Below, in pieces: positions 45,245 through 54,452 of a stretch of DNA of 64,000 nt. The stretch's first letter is position 1; every line of letters starts with the position of its first letter. This DNA is from Streptomyces antarcticus. Lineage in GTDB: Bacteria > Actinomycetota > Actinomycetes > Streptomycetales > Streptomycetaceae. The notes beneath the pieces were generated by a model, which worked only from the letters and a program-made list of their open reading frames with translations, was not told the origin of the DNA and made no database searches. The stretch lies in the NCBI RefSeq assembly GCF_026627255.1, contig NZ_JAPNLM010000004.1, positions 323,589 through 387,588 of the forward strand, given 5' to 3'. A program made the translations under genes and the position numbers.

Positions 45245-46231
45245 ATGGAGATCCTCGTACTGGGCGGGACGGCATGGGTGGGCCGCGAGCTGGCGCGGCA
45301 GGGGGTCGGGCGCGGGCACCGGGTGACGTGCCTCGCCCGCGGCGAGAGCGGGGGAGTGGCGGACGGGGCGGTGCTGGTGACGGCCGACCGGCGAGAGTCC
45401 TCGGCGTACGATCCGCTGCTCGACCGGACCTGGGACGCGGTCCTGGAGGTGTCGTGGCAGCCCGGATTCGTGCGTGCGGCGCTCGCCGCGCTGGCCGGCA
45501 GGGCGAAGCACTGGACGTACGTCTCCTCCGTCAGCGTCTACGCCTCCCACGCCGTACGGGGCGCGGACGAGTCCACGCCGCTGCTGCCCCCGACCGGCCG
45601 CGGCGAGGCCGGCCGGGCGGAGTACGGCGAGGCCAAGGCGGCCTGTGAGGAGGCGTCCGCGCGGGCCCTCGGCGACCGGCTCGTCATCGCGCGGGCCGGC
45701 CTCATCGGCGGTCCCGGCGACCACAGCGACAGGTCCGGCTACTGGGTGGCGCGGTCCGCCCGCGAACCTCGGGGCCGGATGCTGGTGCCGGACGCACCTG
45801 CCGCGCCGACCCAGGTGGTCGACGTGCGGGACCTCGCGTCCTGGCTGCTCGACGCCGCGGAGGCGGGGATCACCGGGACGTACGACGCGGTGGGGCCGGT
45901 GGTGCCGTTCGGGGAATGGATCGCGCTCTCCCGCTCCATCGGCGGGCACGCGGGGCCGGTGGTCGCCGCCGCCCCGGAGTGGCTGCTCGCGCACGGCGTG
46001 GCCGGGTTCATGGGTCCCGAGTCGATGCCGTTGTGGCTGGACGAAGCGGGCTGGGAAGGCTGGTCCGCCCGCACCGGCGCCGCCGCCCGCGCGGCCGGCC
46101 TGCGTCACCGCCCGCGCGCCGAACTGCTGGCCGACACCCTGCTCTGGGAACGGGAGCGGGGCCTGGACCGGCCGCGGCGCGCGGGCCTCAGCGCCGGCCG
46201 CGAGCGCGAGTTGCTCGCGGCCCTCGGCTGA
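45245..46231 (+). CDS. NAD-dependent epimerase/reductase (SDR extended type)
   Basis: Cytoplasmic Rossmann-fold enzyme of 328 aa. The dinucleotide-binding motif is [19 protein letters not shown] at the very N-terminus. [15 protein letters not shown] carries the conserved Ser/Tyr strand, and [16 protein letters not shown] the catalytic Y-x-x-x-[20 protein letters not shown] is a typical substrate-domain segment. The ATG at 45245 is chosen because it starts the first beta strand; the frame is open to 45200 through the tandem repeat. Substrate unknown (nucleotide sugar or isoflavone-type). Confidence 0.88.
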   Translation: MEILVLGGTAWVGRELARQGVGRGHRVTCLARGESGGVADGAVLVTADRRESSAYDPLLDRTWDAVLEVSWQPGFVRAALAALAGRAKHWTYVSSVSVYASHAVRGADESTPLLPPTGRGEAGRAEYGEAKAACEEASARALGDRLVIARAGLIGGPGDHSDRSGYWVARSAREPRGRMLVPDAPAAPTQVVDVRDLASWLLDAAEAGITGTYDAVGPVVPFGEWIALSRSIGGHAGPVVAAAPEWLLAHGVAGFMGPESMPLWLDEAGWEGWSARTGAAARAAGLRHRPRAELLADTLLWERERGLDRPRRAGLSAGRERELLAALG

Positions 46232-46288
46232 GGCGCCGCCCTCGGCCGAGGCCCACGGACCGGGACGTCCGCGTCCGCGCGCGCGTCG

Positions 46289-46831
46289 TCAGGAGGCGCG
46301 CTTGCGCAGGTGCGTCGTGAGGTGGTGCGTCAGGGGCTGTCCCACCGCCGCCATGTCATGGACCACCGTCATCTCCCCGGCGTCCACGGTGTAGCGGCGC
46401 CGGGTTCCGGTGACCTCCTTGGCGAGCGGGGTCAGCCCCACGCTCCCGGTCTCGATCTCGAAACCGGTGCCGGACACCCGCCCGACGTACGTCTCCACGA
46501 TGCCCGTCGGGTGGGCGAGTACGACCTCCAGCGACGCGTCCGGCGTCACCCGCCACCACCCGGACTCGCGCCCCGCGGGGCGCACGGCCTGCCCGGCCCC
46601 GTCGATCAGCCACGCGCGTGCCTCGTAGCGCAGGAAGGGGCGGCCGTCGTGGCTGAAGGTGATCTCCTGCTCGTACGTGAAGTCCTGCGGCAGGGTCGGG
46701 TACTGGCCCCGGCCCCGGCCGTGCCACCGTCCGAGCAGTGGCAGCACCGGCCCCAGCAGCGGATGCGGCTCGGGGCCCTCGCCGAGGACGTGACTGTCGG
46801 GGTAGGGATTCTCCCGCACCGGTTCGAACAT
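46289..46831 (-). CDS. Nitrobindin-type heme-binding beta-barrel protein (THAP4-like/DUF1794)
   Basis: Cytoplasmic protein of 180 aa. [20 protein letters not shown] is the hallmark G-x-W-x-G-x-G-x-Y-P motif; [37 protein letters not shown] and [17 protein letters not shown] strands follow, ending with a His-rich segment ([16 protein letters not shown]) that may carry the proximal heme ligand. Nitrobindins bind ferric heme and scavenge NO/peroxynitrite. The ATG at 46831 ([14 protein letters not shown]) is the normal family start. Confidence 0.85.
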   Translation of the reverse strand: MFEPVRENPYPDSHVLGEGPEPHPLLGPVLPLLGRWHGRGRGQYPTLPQDFTYEQEITFSHDGRPFLRYEARAWLIDGAGQAVRPAGRESGWWRVTPDASLEVVLAHPTGIVETYVGRVSGTGFEIETGSVGLTPLAKEVTGTRRRYTVDAGEMTVVHDMAAVGQPLTHHLTTHLRKRAS

Positions 46832-46923
46832 GTTCACCCTGCTTGTCTGTGGGAAGCCGCCGTGCCGCGCCGTGACCAAGTATGACCCGGCGCGACCGCC
46901 CGCGCGGCATTCCCGCGCCCCCC

Positions 46924-47638
46924 TCAGGAGGACGAGGGCGCGTCGGCCGGGCGGGCCGAGAGCGGGGTGGCGATCCGCTCCAGGGAACGTCCCTCGGCGG
47001 CGACCGCGCAGAACACGGCCACCACCCCGGCCGCCACCATCAGCGCGGCTCCGACGCAGAAGCCGAGCGCCGCGTCGGACAACACCCCGCCGGAGGTGAG
47101 CCCGGCGAAGATCAGCGGGCCGGAAATGCCGCCCGCGGCCGTGCCGATCGCGTAGAAGACGGCGACGGCCATCGCGCGGGTCTCCATCGGGAAGAGCTCG
47201 CTGACCGTCAGGCAGGCCGAACCGGCCCCGGCGGAGGCGAAGAAGAGCACCACGCACCAGCAGGCGGTCATGGTCAGAGCCGTGAGGTGCCCGGCGCCGA
47301 GGAGCCAGGCGGTCCCGAAGAGCAGCAGACCGGACAGGATGTACGTGCCGAGATCGCCGGACGTCGGCCGACGGTGTCGAACATGCGGCCCAGGAGCGGC
47401 GGCCCGAGGAAGTTGCCGAAGGCGATGACGGCGAAGTAGGGGCGGCCGCGACGCCGGTGACCTGCGCGTCGGTGACGCAGAGACCGCTGCCGTCCTCGGA
47501 GAGCCGGCCGGAGATGTTCCCGACGATGGTGACCTCGAGGCCGTCCGGCACCCATACGGTGCCGAGCCCGAGCACGGTCATCCAGTGCCACCGGGACCAG
47601 GGCCGTCGGTCCAGCCGCGCCGGTACCTTCGTGGTGAC
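46924..47638 (-). pseudogene. MFS transporter with large internal deletion and frameshifts
   Basis: The first 65 or so residues ([50 protein letters not shown]) are joined near 47440 directly to the last third in another frame ([26 protein letters not shown]). A one-base loss near 47357 shifts frame again into [37 protein letters not shown] and [19 protein letters not shown]. Roughly 250 residues are missing. The expected start codon position reads GTC. An intact relative would be a twelve-helix sugar-porter-like MFS protein. Confidence 0.75.
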
Positions 47639-47740
47639 CGTATCCGCCTTCGACTCCGTCGGTTCGGACGCGCACCACCGTGTGCCCGGCGCCCCGTACG
47701 GCGAACAGCCGCTCGCCGCGGCGCGTGGGATGCTCAGAGA

Positions 47741-49489
47741 GTGAAGAGCGATGCCCCGCTCCCGCTCCCCGGGGACGGCCCCGCGCCCGAGGTGCTCGCG
47801 CTGGCGAGGGTCGTGGCCGGGCTGCGGGCGGAGATCGCCGGTCTGAAGGGCCGCGGCGGCCGGGCCCCCGCCGCCGGGCCGCGCCGGGCCGGGGCCAGAT
47901 CGGCCGGCGCGGGGGCCGATCCCGCCGGCCGTGAGGGCGCGGAAGCCGTCCAGCGGATCCTCGACGTGCTGTCCGGCACCGCGATCCTGCTCACGCCCCT
48001 GCGCGCGCCGTCGGGGGAGGTGGACGACTTCCTCATCGCCGCCGCCGCACCGGACTCGGTCGACATCGCCGGGCGCCGGGGCGGGGACCTGGTCGGCCGC
48101 CGCGTCCTGGAGACCTACCCGACGGTGGTGGGCACCCCGCTGTGGAAGGGGTACCTGGACACACTGGCCACGGGGACGGCGTACGAGGGCGAGCCCTTCA
48201 CGTACGAGGAGGTGGCCGCCGGACTGCCGAAACGGTCCGTCTTCTCGGTCCGGGCCGCGAAGCTCGGGGACGGGCTCGTCGTGTCCTGGATCCGCCACGA
48301 CGCCGGCGAGCGCGAGGCCCGCCGGCTCGCCGACATGCAGCGGCTCGGCAACCTCGGGTGGGCGGCCTGGAGCCTGCCGACCGATACCGCCGGCTGGTCC
48401 GAGCAGGTCTACGCCGTCTTCGACCGCGATCCGGCGCTGGGTCCCCTCCGGCTCCAGGACCTCCCCCCGCACCTGGTGCCCGAGGACGTGCCGAGGATGA
48501 GCACGGCCGTCAGACGGCTGCTGGAGCAGGGGAAGGCCGTCGACCAGCCGTTCCGCATCACCGTCTCGGACGGCGTACGCCACCTGCGGCTCGTCGCCGA
48601 GGCGCAGAAGGACGCCGACGGCACCCCCGTCGAGGTCCACGGTTTCTTCCAGGACCTGACCGCGCAGCGCGGCACGGAGCTGGCACTGCTGGAGAGCGAG
48701 CGCTCCGTCCTCGTCCAGCGGGGCATGCTCCGGGCCGAACACGCCCTCGCCGCCCGGCTCCAGGACACCCTGCTGCCGATCCCGGAACAGTCACTGGAAC
48801 TCGCGGGACTGTGCGTCGACGTCGCCTACGTACCCTCCGACAGCGGGGTGAACGTCGGAGGCGACTGGTACAGCGCCATCGAACTCCCCGACGAGAGCGC
48901 CCTCTTCGTCGTCGGGGACGTCGCCGGCCACGGCCTGGCGGCCGTCGGCACGATGGCCCAACTGCGGTTCACCACGAAGGGGATGACCGTCACCGGATCG
49001 GCGTTGCCCGACGTCCTGAGCAGGCTCAACACCCTCCTGCTGCACACTGTTTCGGACCCCGTCGGCGCCACCGCCACCATGGTCATGGCCCGCTACCAGC
49101 CATGGGACCGACGCCTGAACTGGGTACGGGCCGGACACCTGCCGCCCCTGCTCGTCCGGGGGGAGGAGGCGAGCTTCCTGCCGCAGCCACAGGGCAGCCT
49201 CCTGGGCGCCACCCCCGACTCCGCGTACGGCCAGGCCATGATCGACCTGCTGCCCGGCGACCACCTGCTGCTCTACACGGACGGCCTCGTGGAGGAGCCG
49301 GGCGAGGACATCGAAGCGGGCCTCGCCCGCCTGGCCGTCCTCGCCCGGCAGCTGCTGAGGGACGGCCGGGGCGAGACGCTCGCCCGCACCCTGGCCGCCC
49401 TTCGTCCCGGTCACCGGGACGACATCTGCGTCCTGGACATACACGTCCCGGACGGCTCCCCGACCCTCAGGTGTCGAGCAGCCGGTTGA
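47741..49489 (+). CDS. PAS-SpoIIE serine phosphatase
   Basis: Sensor phosphatase of 582 aa. An Ala/Arg-rich leader is followed by a PAS-like domain (about 60-180: [41 protein letters not shown]), a second PAS-type fold (about 190-310: [20 protein letters not shown]) and a SpoIIE/PP2C domain (about 345-575: [54 protein letters not shown]). A GTG start at 47741 is chosen because the sequence upstream is antisense to the MFS remnant; the ribosome site is weak. The 3' end overlaps the convergent gene by 23 bp. Confidence 0.88.
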   Translation: MKSDAPLPLPGDGPAPEVLALARVVAGLRAEIAGLKGRGGRAPAAGPRRAGARSAGAGADPAGREGAEAVQRILDVLSGTAILLTPLRAPSGEVDDFLIAAAAPDSVDIAGRRGGDLVGRRVLETYPTVVGTPLWKGYLDTLATGTAYEGEPFTYEEVAAGLPKRSVFSVRAAKLGDGLVVSWIRHDAGEREARRLADMQRLGNLGWAAWSLPTDTAGWSEQVYAVFDRDPALGPLRLQDLPPHLVPEDVPRMSTAVRRLLEQGKAVDQPFRITVSDGVRHLRLVAEAQKDADGTPVEVHGFFQDLTAQRGTELALLESERSVLVQRGMLRAEHALAARLQDTLLPIPEQSLELAGLCVDVAYVPSDSGVNVGGDWYSAIELPDESALFVVGDVAGHGLAAVGTMAQLRFTTKGMTVTGSALPDVLSRLNTLLLHTVSDPVGATATMVMARYQPWDRRLNWVRAGHLPPLLVRGEEASFLPQPQGSLLGATPDSAYGQAMIDLLPGDHLLLYTDGLVEEPGEDIEAGLARLAVLARQLLRDGRGETLARTLAALRPGHRDDICVLDIHVPDGSPTLRCRAAG

Positions 49490-50141
49490 TCAGCGAGCGG
49501 TAGGCCCGCAGAGCCTGCCGGAGGTCCTCCGTGGCCACCTGCTCACCGCTGTCCCACTGCTTCTCCAGCCGGCCCCGGTGATCGGCCAGGGTGCCCGCGA
49601 AGGCCTGCATGACCTCGGCCACGAGGGTGTCCGCCGACCTGACGGCCTCCCGCGGGTCGTCCACGAAACGTCCCTGGATCTCGGTCCAGGTGGTGCGGTA
49701 GCCCTCGGCTTCCGCGGTACCGAGGAGCGGCTCGGCCTCGCCGTCCCCCGCGGTGTCGCCCGGAGGTTCGGAGGCGCGGGGCGCTTCGCCCTCCGCGGTG
49801 TCACCGGTCCGGATCTCCTCGGGCCGGTGGGCGTCGGCCTCGTCGGCCCGGGCCTCGTCGGCACGGTGGGCGTCGGCCTCAGCGCTCCGTATGTCGTCGC
49901 CCCGCACGCCGTCGCCGAAGGTGTCGGGGCGGTAGGGGTCGCCGGTGGCGTCGCCCGGGTACACGGCGGTGTCGCGGCCCGTGTCGATGCCCGTGTCAGG
50001 GTCGGTGTCCCGGCCCGCTTCGCGGCCTGTCTCGCGCTCCGTTTCGTGGCCCGGGACCGGGGCCTGAGCCGGGTGGGCGAGGTCCTCCGTGGTCAGGGCG
50101 GGCTCGGTGGGCCCCTGCGTGTTCTCGTCGCGGTGCTGCAT
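49467..50141 (-). CDS. Conserved acidic hypothetical protein
   Basis: Hydrophilic protein of 224 aa. Residues 1-140 are low complexity, rich in Asp/Glu/Thr/Gly with repeats of GRDT and ADEADAHR-like units, presumably disordered. Residues 145-224 form a helical domain: [60 protein letters not shown]. The same domain ends the upstream gene at 50143. Its start is 2 bases before the stop of that gene, so they form an operon. Function unknown. Confidence 0.75.
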   Translation of the reverse strand: MQHRDENTQGPTEPALTTEDLAHPAQAPVPGHETERETGREAGRDTDPDTGIDTGRDTAVYPGDATGDPYRPDTFGDGVRGDDIRSAEADAHRADEARADEADAHRPEEIRTGDTAEGEAPRASEPPGDTAGDGEAEPLLGTAEAEGYRTTWTEIQGRFVDDPREAVRSADTLVAEVMQAFAGTLADHRGRLEKQWDSGEQVATEDLRQALRAYRSLINRLLDT

Positions 50142-50142
50142 G

Positions 50143-50688
50143 TCAACGGCTCCTCTGGTCGGAGAGCAGCTCCTCGAAGAGGGCGCGGTAGTGCACCATC
50201 GCCCCTCGGAGCTCCTCTGTCGTCGCCTCTCCCGCCCCGCTGCGCACCTTGACCGCGTGGGCGGCCCGGTACTCCTCCAGCGTGCGCCCGTGCTCCACCG
50301 ACAGGTCCCGGACCTGTCCGCTGTACCCCTCGTCGGTGGGGTAGCCGCGCTCGCCCATCAGCCGTGTCACCAGCTCGTCGGCCTCGGCCACCGCACCCTG
50401 CGGGTGGTCCACGAACTGCTGCTGGACACCGCTCCACTCCTGCGCGTACTGGTCCCGGCGCTCGGCCGGCAGCTCCTTGATGTCGAGGCCGTCGTGCCGT
50501 TCCTCCCGGGCGCGCAGATCGCGCTCGGCGGCCCTGCGGCCGCCCTGTTCCTCGACCGTGCGCTCGTACTCCGGTCCGAACCGCTCACGCAGGTGGCGTC
50601 GTCGCGCCAGCGCCCACAGCAGTGCCGTGAGCGCGATCACCACGACCACCGCCACGACGATGACGGCTATCAGCGTGTTCGATGACAT
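50143..50688 (-). CDS. Single-pass membrane protein with conserved helical domain
   Basis: Protein of 181 aa. An N-terminal membrane helix (LIAVIVVAVVVVIALTALLWAL, residues 5-26) is followed by RRRHLRERFGPEYERTVEEQ, a basic coiled stretch (RAAERDLRAREERHDGLDIK) and a C-terminal helical domain (QQQFVDHPQGAVAEADELVT, LSVEHGRTLEEYRAAH, EELRGAMVHYRALFEELL) related to that of the next gene. ATG at 50688 has GGAGG 7 bases upstream. The pattern is widespread in Streptomyces as a hypothetical protein near stress genes. It is divergent from the hemerythrin gene. Confidence 0.8.
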   Translation of the reverse strand: MSSNTLIAVIVVAVVVVIALTALLWALARRRHLRERFGPEYERTVEEQGGRRAAERDLRAREERHDGLDIKELPAERRDQYAQEWSGVQQQFVDHPQGAVAEADELVTRLMGERGYPTDEGYSGQVRDLSVEHGRTLEEYRAAHAVKVRSGAGEATTEELRGAMVHYRALFEELLSDQRSR

Positions 50689-50935
50689 CTCGCGCCTCCA
50701 TTCGGGGGCTGTTCGTATTCGTTGACGCGGCTGCCCCCACCACCCCCGGACAAACCCGAATTCCGCTACCACCACACGGGCCGAAGGGCCACCGGACCAC
50801 CGGAACACCAGATCCCCGGACCACCGGACCCCCGGATCGACGGCGCGGGGCGGGCCCGCGCCCGCCGCCCGGGGTTTGAACCGGCCGTCACCGAGCACGC
50901 GGCACCCGACGGAACACCCACGAGGAGGCTGCGGC

Positions 50936-51439
50936 ATGACCGCCCAGAACCAGCAGGACCAGGACGTCGTCGCGATGATCCTGAAGGACCACCGCACCAT
51001 GGAGGACCTGTTCCGCCGGATGCGGAGCGTGGAGTCGGACCGGGCGGCCGCCCTCGCGGAGTTCTCCGCGCTGCTCATCGCGCACGGCGAGGCCGAGGAG
51101 AGCGAGGTGTACGGCGCGCTGAAGCGGTTCAAGGACGTCGACAATGAGGAAGTGGAGCACGGTGCCGAGGAGCACGCCGAGGGGAACGAGGCGCTGCTGG
51201 CACTCCTCGAAGTCTCCGAGGTGGGCTCCGACGCGTGGGACTCGCGGCTGGAGGACCTGGTCAAGGCGGTCTCCCACCACCTCGACGAGGAGGAGCGGAC
51301 GATCCTCAACGGCGCCCGGGAGAACGTCCCCGACGAGCGCAGGGCCGAGCTGGGCGCGGCGTTCCTCAAGGAGCGGGAGAGGCACCTGTCGGCCGACTGC
51401 GGCAGCGTCGAGAACGTCCGGAGCCTCGTCCGCGGGTGA
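50936..51439 (+). CDS. Hemerythrin HHE-domain protein
   Basis: Non-heme di-iron helical-bundle protein of 167 aa. Candidate iron ligands are His in ILKDHRTMEDLF, His and Glu in LLIAHGEAEESEVY, His residues in EEVEHGAEEHAEGN and His-Glu in VSHHLDEEERTIL. Such proteins bind O2 or NO or buffer iron. The ATG at 50936 follows GAGGAGG. It is divergent from the acidic/membrane protein pair and followed by the DUF2236 gene. Confidence 0.9.
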   Translation: MTAQNQQDQDVVAMILKDHRTMEDLFRRMRSVESDRAAALAEFSALLIAHGEAEESEVYGALKRFKDVDNEEVEHGAEEHAEGNEALLALLEVSEVGSDAWDSRLEDLVKAVSHHLDEEERTILNGARENVPDERRAELGAAFLKERERHLSADCGSVENVRSLVRG

Positions 51440-51503
51440 CGGCGTCGGCTCCACGTCCCCAACGGAGCGGGTGAACCGTGAGGCGGCGGGGCAGAACAGG
51501 AGT

Positions 51504-52421
51504 ATGGACGAGCCCGCCGCCCGTGGCGGCCGGAACCTGCGGGAGCGACTCGGAACGACGCTGTTCACCCGGGTCGCCGGCCCGGGCGGCCCGGCCAACC
51601 GGGCCCGCATCCACGGCGCCCCCGGACCCCGCTGGTTCGGCCCCGAGCGGCCCATCCGCACGGTCCACGGCGACGCGTCCATGTTCATCGGGGGCCTCAG
51701 TGCCCTCCTGCTCCAGTCACTGCACCCGCTGGCCATGGCAGCCGTTGCCGCGCACTCCGGCTTCCGCGGCGACCCCTGGGGCCGCCTCCAGCGCACCAGC
51801 ACCTTCCTCGCCGTCACGACCTACGGCACCGCGGCGGACGCCCAGCTCGCCGTGGACCGGGTCCGCGCGGTCCACGAGCGGGTACGGGGAACCACCGCCC
51901 GCGGAGAGCCGTACCACGCGGCCGATCCGCACCTGCTGGGCTGGGTGCACGCGGCCGAGGTCGACAGCTTCCTACGGGCCCACCAGCGCTTCGGCGCACA
52001 CCCCCTGGACGCCGCCGGATGCGACGCGTACCTCGCCGACACCGCCCGGGTGGCGTCCGCCCTCGGGATCGCCGACCCGCCCCGCGACCGCGCCGGGCTG
52101 ACCGCCCGGCTGGCGGAGTACCGGCCCGAGCTGCGCGCCACCCCCGAAGCCCTCGACGCGGCCCGCTTCATCCTGCGCCACCCGCCCCTGCCCCTGGCCG
52201 CCCGGCCGCCGTACGCCCTGCTGGCCTCGAACGCGGTCGCACTGCTCCCGCCGTGGGCCCGCACCGCGCTCGCGCTGCGCACCGCCACCGGCCCGGGGGA
52301 GACCTGCGTACGCCTGACCGGCCACGCCGTCACGCGGACGATCCGCTGGGCGATGACGCCCCCGCGCCCGCCTCAGCCCCCGCGCCCGCCTCAGCCGGCG
52401 TCGGGGATGAACGGGAGGTAG
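51504..52421 (+). CDS. DUF2236 (oxygenase MpaB-like) protein
   Basis: Protein of 305 aa of the DUF2236 family, related to the heme-binding latex-clearing protein/MpaB group. IRTVHGDASMFIGGLSALLLQSLHPLAMAAVAAHS (as MFIGGLSALLLQSLHPLAM) and FRGDPWGRLQRTSTFLAVTTYG are the signature. PYHAADPHLLGWVHAAEVDSFL supplies the conserved His region. The ATG at 51504 follows ACAGGAG. The C-terminus ends in a short PPRPPQ repeat and overlaps the convergent amidotransferase by 31 bp. Biochemical role here unknown. Confidence 0.85.
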   Translation: MDEPAARGGRNLRERLGTTLFTRVAGPGGPANRARIHGAPGPRWFGPERPIRTVHGDASMFIGGLSALLLQSLHPLAMAAVAAHSGFRGDPWGRLQRTSTFLAVTTYGTAADAQLAVDRVRAVHERVRGTTARGEPYHAADPHLLGWVHAAEVDSFLRAHQRFGAHPLDAAGCDAYLADTARVASALGIADPPRDRAGLTARLAEYRPELRATPEALDAARFILRHPPLPLAARPPYALLASNAVALLPPWARTALALRTATGPGETCVRLTGHAVTRTIRWAMTPPRPPQPPRPPQPASGMNGR

Positions 52422-53230
52422 TCCGTCTCCGGGTGGGAGGGGAGCACCGTGTAGCTCGCCTCGGGAAGTTCGTTCCACACGCCGGGCAGGTCCCCCAGGG
52501 GCTCGGAAACCACGATCCGGGTCTCGTCGGAGACCTCGCTGAGGTAGTCCAGCTCCGGGTACAGGTGCCGTACGGTCTCGGCCCGGCTGCTGTAGAACAG
52601 CGACCGGGACTTGCCCTGGCTGGAGTACCGGAAGGCCCACACCCGCTCGCCGTCGCTCACCGCCACGGTCATCTGCAGCGGCTCCGGAACGCCGTGCTCC
52701 TTGCCGAGGCGCTCCACCAGCCCCGCCATCCGGGCCACCGCGCCGGGAACGTCCTGGTCGAGGCCGAAGGTGACGGCGAGGTAGAACATCACCTCGGAGT
52801 CCGTCGACCCCTCGATGGAGGGGAACAGTGCCGGATCGACCGCCATGCACAGGTCGCGCTGGAGCCGGTGGAAGTCCGCGATGGCCCCGTTGTGCATCCA
52901 CATCCAGCGGCCGTGCCGGAAGGGGTGGCAGTTCGTCTGTTGGATCGCGGAGCCCGTCGAGGCGCGGACGTGCGCGAAGAACAGGGACGAGCGGACGTGT
53001 GCGGAGAGCTCCCGCAGGTTCCGGTTGTTCCAGGCGGGCCCGATGTCGCGGAAGACCGCCGGTGTGCCGTCGCCGTCGGCGCCGTACCAGCCGATGCCGA
53101 AGCCGTCTCCGTTGGTCGACTCGACGCCCATGCGGGCGTGCAGGCTCTGGTTGATCAGCGAGTGATCCGGCCGGTAGAGCAGGGCGTCGAGCAGGATCGG
53201 CGAACCCAGATAGGCAAGCCAGCGACACAT
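52391..53230 (-). CDS. Class II glutamine amidotransferase
   Basis: N-terminal-nucleophile hydrolase of 279 aa (GATase_4/YafJ-EgtC type). The start at 53230 places Cys at position 2 (MCRWLAYLG), so that it becomes the catalytic N-terminus; the frame is open three codons further. Conserved segments are NGDGFGIGWYG, FFAHVRASTGSAIQQTNCHPF, WMWMHNGAIADF, and STDSEVMFYL. Enzymes of this group include EgtC of ergothioneine synthesis, but no other egt genes are nearby. GAAGGGGA precedes the start. The substrate is undetermined. Confidence 0.88.
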   Translation of the reverse strand: MCRWLAYLGSPILLDALLYRPDHSLINQSLHARMGVESTNGDGFGIGWYGADGDGTPAVFRDIGPAWNNRNLRELSAHVRSSLFFAHVRASTGSAIQQTNCHPFRHGRWMWMHNGAIADFHRLQRDLCMAVDPALFPSIEGSTDSEVMFYLAVTFGLDQDVPGAVARMAGLVERLGKEHGVPEPLQMTVAVSDGERVWAFRYSSQGKSRSLFYSSRAETVRHLYPELDYLSEVSDETRIVVSEPLGDLPGVWNELPEASYTVLPSHPETDYLPFIPDAG

Positions 53231-53485
53231 GCGGACCATCCCCTTCAGAGCCTGGTCCCGAGCCTAACCCGGCCGTGGACGCGGCTCCCCCCGACGGGCC
53301 GGACCGGCCACGCCCGGAAGGACCCCCGGGTCAACCGGGATCCCGCCGCGGTCACTCCGCCGGTGAACCGGTGCACCCGGCCGGGTGACGGCGGCCCCCG
53401 CGGCCTGTCCGGACCGCGGGGCGCGCGGTAGACCGGCGGAGACCGCACCGCCCGAACCGGGCCGGCTCCTGAAAGAGGTAGGCGC

Positions 53486-53782
53486 ATGAACCGATGTATG
53501 GCGACGCTGGCCGGGACGGCGGCGGCGGCCGCCGCGCTCGCGCTCTCGGCCCCCGGCACCGCGTACGCGGCCCACGGGATCCTGATCGTCGACGGTGTGT
53601 CCCACCGCGAGCCCGTCGGCTGCTTCCCGCTCGGCGACTTCGTCCCGCCGGTGGTGTCCAACTACACGGCGTCGGCCGTCGCGGTGTGGTCCGGCCCCGA
53701 CTGCTCGGGGCGGGTCGAGCACTTCGTCGACCCGGGCGAGACCTACCGGCCGAACGGCAACAGGAGCGTCTTCGTCTCCTGA
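53486..53782 (+). CDS. Small secreted protein
   Basis: Secreted protein of 98 aa. A signal peptide (ATLAGTAAAAAALALSAPGTAYAA) cleaves near residue 29. The mature part of about 70 residues has two Cys (GCFPLG and PDCSGR), likely a disulphide, and reads ILIVDGVSHREPVGCFPLGD, SAVAVWSGPDCSGRVEHFVD. It resembles small Streptomyces secreted proteins of unknown function (beta/gamma-crystallin-like half domain possible). ATG at 53486 follows AGAGGTAGG. Confidence 0.8.
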   Translation: MNRCMATLAGTAAAAAALALSAPGTAYAAHGILIVDGVSHREPVGCFPLGDFVPPVVSNYTASAVAVWSGPDCSGRVEHFVDPGETYRPNGNRSVFVS

Positions 53783-53906
53783 CGCCGGCCGGCGGGGCGA
53801 ACCCGGACGGGAGCGGACCGGATTGGCGTTTCGGCGTGCGCGCCGGCGGGGTCGTGGGAGACGGTGGACCTGCCGGGGCTCGCCGGCGTTTCTGAGGAGG
53901 TTCTCC

Positions 53907-54338
53907 GTGAACTGGACGCTCGAAGTCCTCCCCGTCCCCGTCGCCGACATGGACCGGGCCAAGGAGTTCTACGCCGACAAGGTCGGTTTCAAGGTCGACC
54001 TCGACGACGAGGTCGCCCCCGGGATGCGGATCATCCAGCTGACCCCGCCCGGTTCGCGCTGTTCCATCGCGATGCTCCACGGGATGCCCGCGGCGCCCGG
54101 GACGAAGGCGATGGCGCCGGGCACGCTGCAGGGCCTCCAGATCTGCGTCACGGACATCGACGCGGCCCGCGAGGAGCTCGTGGCCCGGGGCGTGGACGTC
54201 TCCCCGGTGCGGCACGTCGGCGCGACGGGCTGGGAGGACGGCAAGGGCGACACCTGGAACTCGTTCATGACCTTCGAGGACCCGGACGGCAACGGCTGGG
54301 TGGTCCAGGAGGCCCCGTCGGAGCTGTCGGAGCGCTGA
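53907..54338 (+). CDS. VOC-family (glyoxalase/bleomycin-resistance fold) protein
   Basis: Protein of 143 aa with the vicinal-oxygen-chelate fold. LEVLPVPVADMDRAKEFYADKVGFKVDLDDE is the first beta-alpha-beta unit (as VPVADMDRAKEFYADKVGF), and LQICVTDIDAAREELVARGVDV starts the second. FMTFEDPDGNGWVVQE has the metal-ligand Glu near the end. The GTG at 53907 is preceded by GAGGAGG. Probably a dioxygenase- or antibiotic-binding-like protein; the substrate is unknown. Confidence 0.88.
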   Translation: MNWTLEVLPVPVADMDRAKEFYADKVGFKVDLDDEVAPGMRIIQLTPPGSRCSIAMLHGMPAAPGTKAMAPGTLQGLQICVTDIDAAREELVARGVDVSPVRHVGATGWEDGKGDTWNSFMTFEDPDGNGWVVQEAPSELSER

Positions 54339-54368
54339 GGCCCGCCGGGCCGCACCAGGTGACGGTGC

Positions 54369-54431
54369 GGTCCGGCGCCCGATGCCGCCGCCCACCGCCC
54401 GGACCCGGGGTGCGGGACCGGGCGCCGGACC
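54369..54431. terminator. Possible bidirectional terminator
   Basis: GGTCCGGCGCCC (54369-54380) pairs with GGGCGCCGGACC (54420-54431) across a 39-base, GC-rich loop, between convergent VOC and membrane-protein genes. The long loop makes it weaker than other hairpins here. Confidence 0.4.
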
Positions 54432-54452
54432 GGACCGGCCGGACGGTCGGGG

